A model generated the notes under the pieces. That model saw nothing but the letters and a program-made list of their open reading frames with translations, was not told where the DNA came from and did no database searches. This document shows, in pieces, positions 62,810 to 64,000 of a DNA stretch of 64,000 nucleotides. The translations under genes and the position numbers were made by a program. The DNA lies in contig NC_008699.1 in NCBI RefSeq assembly GCF_000015265.1, positions 2,604,001 through 2,668,000 of the forward strand, written 5' to 3'. This DNA comes from Nocardioides sp. JS614. Lineage in GTDB: Bacteria > Actinomycetota > Actinomycetes > Propionibacteriales > Nocardioidaceae. Position 1 is the stretch's first letter. Every line of letters starts with the position of its first letter.

Positions 62810-63331
62810 ATGAGCGTGGCCACCGACCTCTCCTATCAGCCGAGACCGGCGAACCCCGTGCAGCGCGCGGTCCAGGCGTTCGGTGCATCCCGTCCCGGGG
62901 CGTGGCTGTTCTCCCGGATCCTGCCGCCGCTCGACACGGTGGTGCAGCGGCTCACCCGGCACCGGCACACCCTGCCGAGCCTGCTGGCCGGGCTCCCGGT
63001 GGTCGACCTGACGACGACCGGGAGGCGCAGCGGCCAGCCGCGGACGGCACACCTGATCGCGGTGCCGCACGGCGAGGCGCTGGCCGTCCTCGGCACCAAC
63101 TTCGGCCAGGCCTCGACCCCGACCTGGGTGCTCAACCTGGAAGCCGACCCGCACGCCCGCCTGAGCTACCGCGACCGGACGGTGGACGTGCTGGCGCGAC
63201 CGCTCGTCGGCGAGGAGGCCGAGGAGCTGCTCGGGCGCGCCGAACGACTCTATGCGGGCTACCGGAAGTACCAGGGCCGGATCACCGGACGGCGGCTGCG
63301 GATCTTCGCGCTCGAGACGGCCGCGCGCTGA
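62810..63331 (+). CDS. Deazaflavin (F420)-dependent nitroreductase family protein
   Basis: 173 residues, split beta-barrel of the Ddn family. VDLTTTGRRSGQPRTAHLIA is the F420-binding signature, then LAVLGTNFGQASTPTWVLNL and a short C-terminal helix. The first 50 residues are amphipathic (FGASRPGAWLFSRILPPLDT), possibly membrane-associated as in Ddn. The substrate is unknown. It is inserted between the pseudouridine synthase and aroH. Confidence 0.85.
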   Translation: MSVATDLSYQPRPANPVQRAVQAFGASRPGAWLFSRILPPLDTVVQRLTRHRHTLPSLLAGLPVVDLTTTGRRSGQPRTAHLIAVPHGEALAVLGTNFGQASTPTWVLNLEADPHARLSYRDRTVDVLARPLVGEEAEELLGRAERLYAGYRKYQGRITGRRLRIFALETAAR

Positions 63332-63431
63332 TCGCGGCCCGAGCGGGTCGACGGGGGTGTCGGCGCGGGCGGGTAGCGTCGACACCGAGACCGGAGAGCC
63401 GGCCGGTCCGCAACCGGACGGTGGTGGCCAC

Positions 63432-63437
63432 TAGCCT
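63432..63437 (+). promoter_or_regulatory. Candidate -10 element (TAGCCT) for aroH
   Basis: TAGCCT ends 6 nt before the aroH GTG (63444); leaderless spacing. Confidence 0.45.
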
Positions 63438-63443
63438 GGGCGC

Positions 63444-63830
63444 GTGGCATTCAGGGCAGTGCGAGGAGCGACCCAGCTCGACGCGGACGTGCGCGACCAC
63501 ATGCTCGAGCGGGTCGCCGAGATGGTGGTCGACGTGATGACGGCGAACGGCCTGGAGGTCGACGACTTCATCTCGGTGATCTTCACCGCGACCTCCGACC
63601 TGGTCTCGGAGTTCCCCGCGTACGCCGCCCGGAGGCTCGGGTTCGGCGACGTGCCGCTGATCTGTGCGCGGGAGCTCGAGATCGCCGGCTCGATGCCCCG
63701 CGTGGTCCGGATGCTGGCGCACGTCGAGACCGACCTGCCGCGGTCCGACATCACGCACGTCTACCTGCACGGTGCTGCGGCGCTGCGTACGGACCTCACC
63801 CGGGTCAGGTCGGTACCCGACGATGAGTGA
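63444..63830 (+). CDS. aroH: Chorismate mutase, AroH type
   Basis: 128 residues, the trimeric AroH fold also known from Bacillus. AFRAVRGATQLDADVRDHML has the active-site Arg; DFISVIFTATSDLVSEFPAY, VPLICARELEIAGSMPRVVR (Glu and Arg of the site) and ITHVYLHGAAALRTDL follow. It converts chorismate to prephenate, the substrate of the TyrA gene that overlaps it by 8 nt. Confidence 0.94.
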   Translation: MAFRAVRGATQLDADVRDHMLERVAEMVVDVMTANGLEVDDFISVIFTATSDLVSEFPAYAARRLGFGDVPLICARELEIAGSMPRVVRMLAHVETDLPRSDITHVYLHGAAALRTDLTRVRSVPDDE

Positions 63831-64000
63831 CGACCAGCCGGTCCTGACCGGCCCGGTCGAGATCGTCGGCACCGGGCTGCTCGGGACCTCCATCGGCCTC
63901 GCCTGCTCGCGGGCCGGGATCGAGGTGGTCCTCTCGGACGCGTCCAGCGAGCACCTCCGCACGGCCTCCGGGCTGGGCGCGGGCCGGCCGAGCACGGCCG
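63823..64000 (+). CDS. tyrA: Prephenate dehydrogenase, N-terminal part (cut by window end)
   Basis: 59 codons are present: MSDDQPVLTGPVEIVGTGLL followed by GTSIGLACSRAG, the NAD-binding Rossmann motif GxGLxGxS of TyrA-type dehydrogenases. The family oxidatively decarboxylates prephenate in tyrosine synthesis. Identity rests on this motif and on its overlap with aroH. The catalytic domain lies outside the window. Confidence 0.85.
   Translation, partial: MSDDQPVLTGPVEIVGTGLLGTSIGLACSRAGIEVVLSDASSEHLRTASGLGAGRPSTA

Overview
The window is a contiguous piece of a high-GC actinobacterial chromosome. The protein-coding parts are very GC-rich with strong third-position GC. Mycothiol- and F420-type enzyme families, SteA/SteB, an E. 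coli-length ArgG and a 16S sequence that looks Nocardioidaceae-like point to Nocardioides or a close relative. The genus is an inference from memory, not a database match. Gene order follows the core backbone shared with Mycobacterium tuberculosis (fmt-rsmB-rpe-rib; infC-rpmI-rplT-pheST-arg; HAD-tlyA-nadK-recN-steA-steB-pyrG-nudix-xerD-parA-scpAB-rlu), with accessory genes inserted between core blocks.

Layout. 1-5.1 kb: end of def, then fmt, a 62-codon unknown ORF coupled to rsmB, a decayed AAA ATPase on the minus strand, a stand-alone LigD-type polymerase and rpe. 5.2-10.6 kb: FMN riboswitch and ribD-ribE-ribBA-ribH, then hisE-hisG and a PH-like membrane protein. 10.6-13.8 kb (minus): aldose epimerase, P-loop kinase, PLP fold-III amino-acid enzyme, small membrane protein. 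13.8-16.9 kb: SseB-like protein, then infC-rpmI-rplT with an attenuator-like leader and an rRNA methyltransferase. 16.9-20.2 kb: a secreted GH31 with sulfoquinovosidase signature residues, overlapped by an orphan histidine kinase gene. 20.3-34.1 kb: pheST, a mycothiol-type enzyme, the complete argCJBDFRGH operon behind an ARG box, and a DNA glycosylase. 34.1-39.9 kb: one rRNA operon (16S-23S-5S, no tRNA) with promoter, leader, 23S processing stem and terminator. 40-50.8 kb: an SSB-like protein, DUF1015, then HAD-small protein-tlyA-nadK-recN-steA-steB-pyrG-nudix. 50.8-58.7 kb: an accessory insertion (SIR2-receiver fusion, alanine dehydrogenase, DUF3516 helicase, secreted GH26, GNAT) surrounding xerD. 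58.9-64 kb: parA, an RHH-like partner, scpA, scpB, a pseudouridine synthase, a deazaflavin-dependent enzyme, chorismate mutase and the start of tyrA.

How it works together. Most genes sit in tightly coupled operons with ATGA, GTGA or TGATG junctions. Riboflavin synthesis is under an FMN riboswitch whose expression platform looks like a Shine-Dalgarno switch. Arginine synthesis is self-regulated by ArgR encoded in the operon. Infrequent start codons (ATC for infC, apparently CTG for the methyltransferase) occur in the translation-factor cluster.

Most notable signals: (i) a SIR2-like domain fused to a degenerate receiver domain; (ii) in-frame palindrome-containing tandem repeats inside conserved enzymes (RibD, RibBA, ArgD, the helicase); (iii) about seventeen start codons preceded at 6-8 nt by a TANNNT -10 element, which predicts leaderless mRNAs; (iv) the secreted GH31 with conserved sulfoquinovose-binding residues; (v) an ornithine carbamoyltransferase whose STRTR phosphate loop reads TLRTQ. 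I see no CRISPR array, transposase, prophage or tRNA gene.
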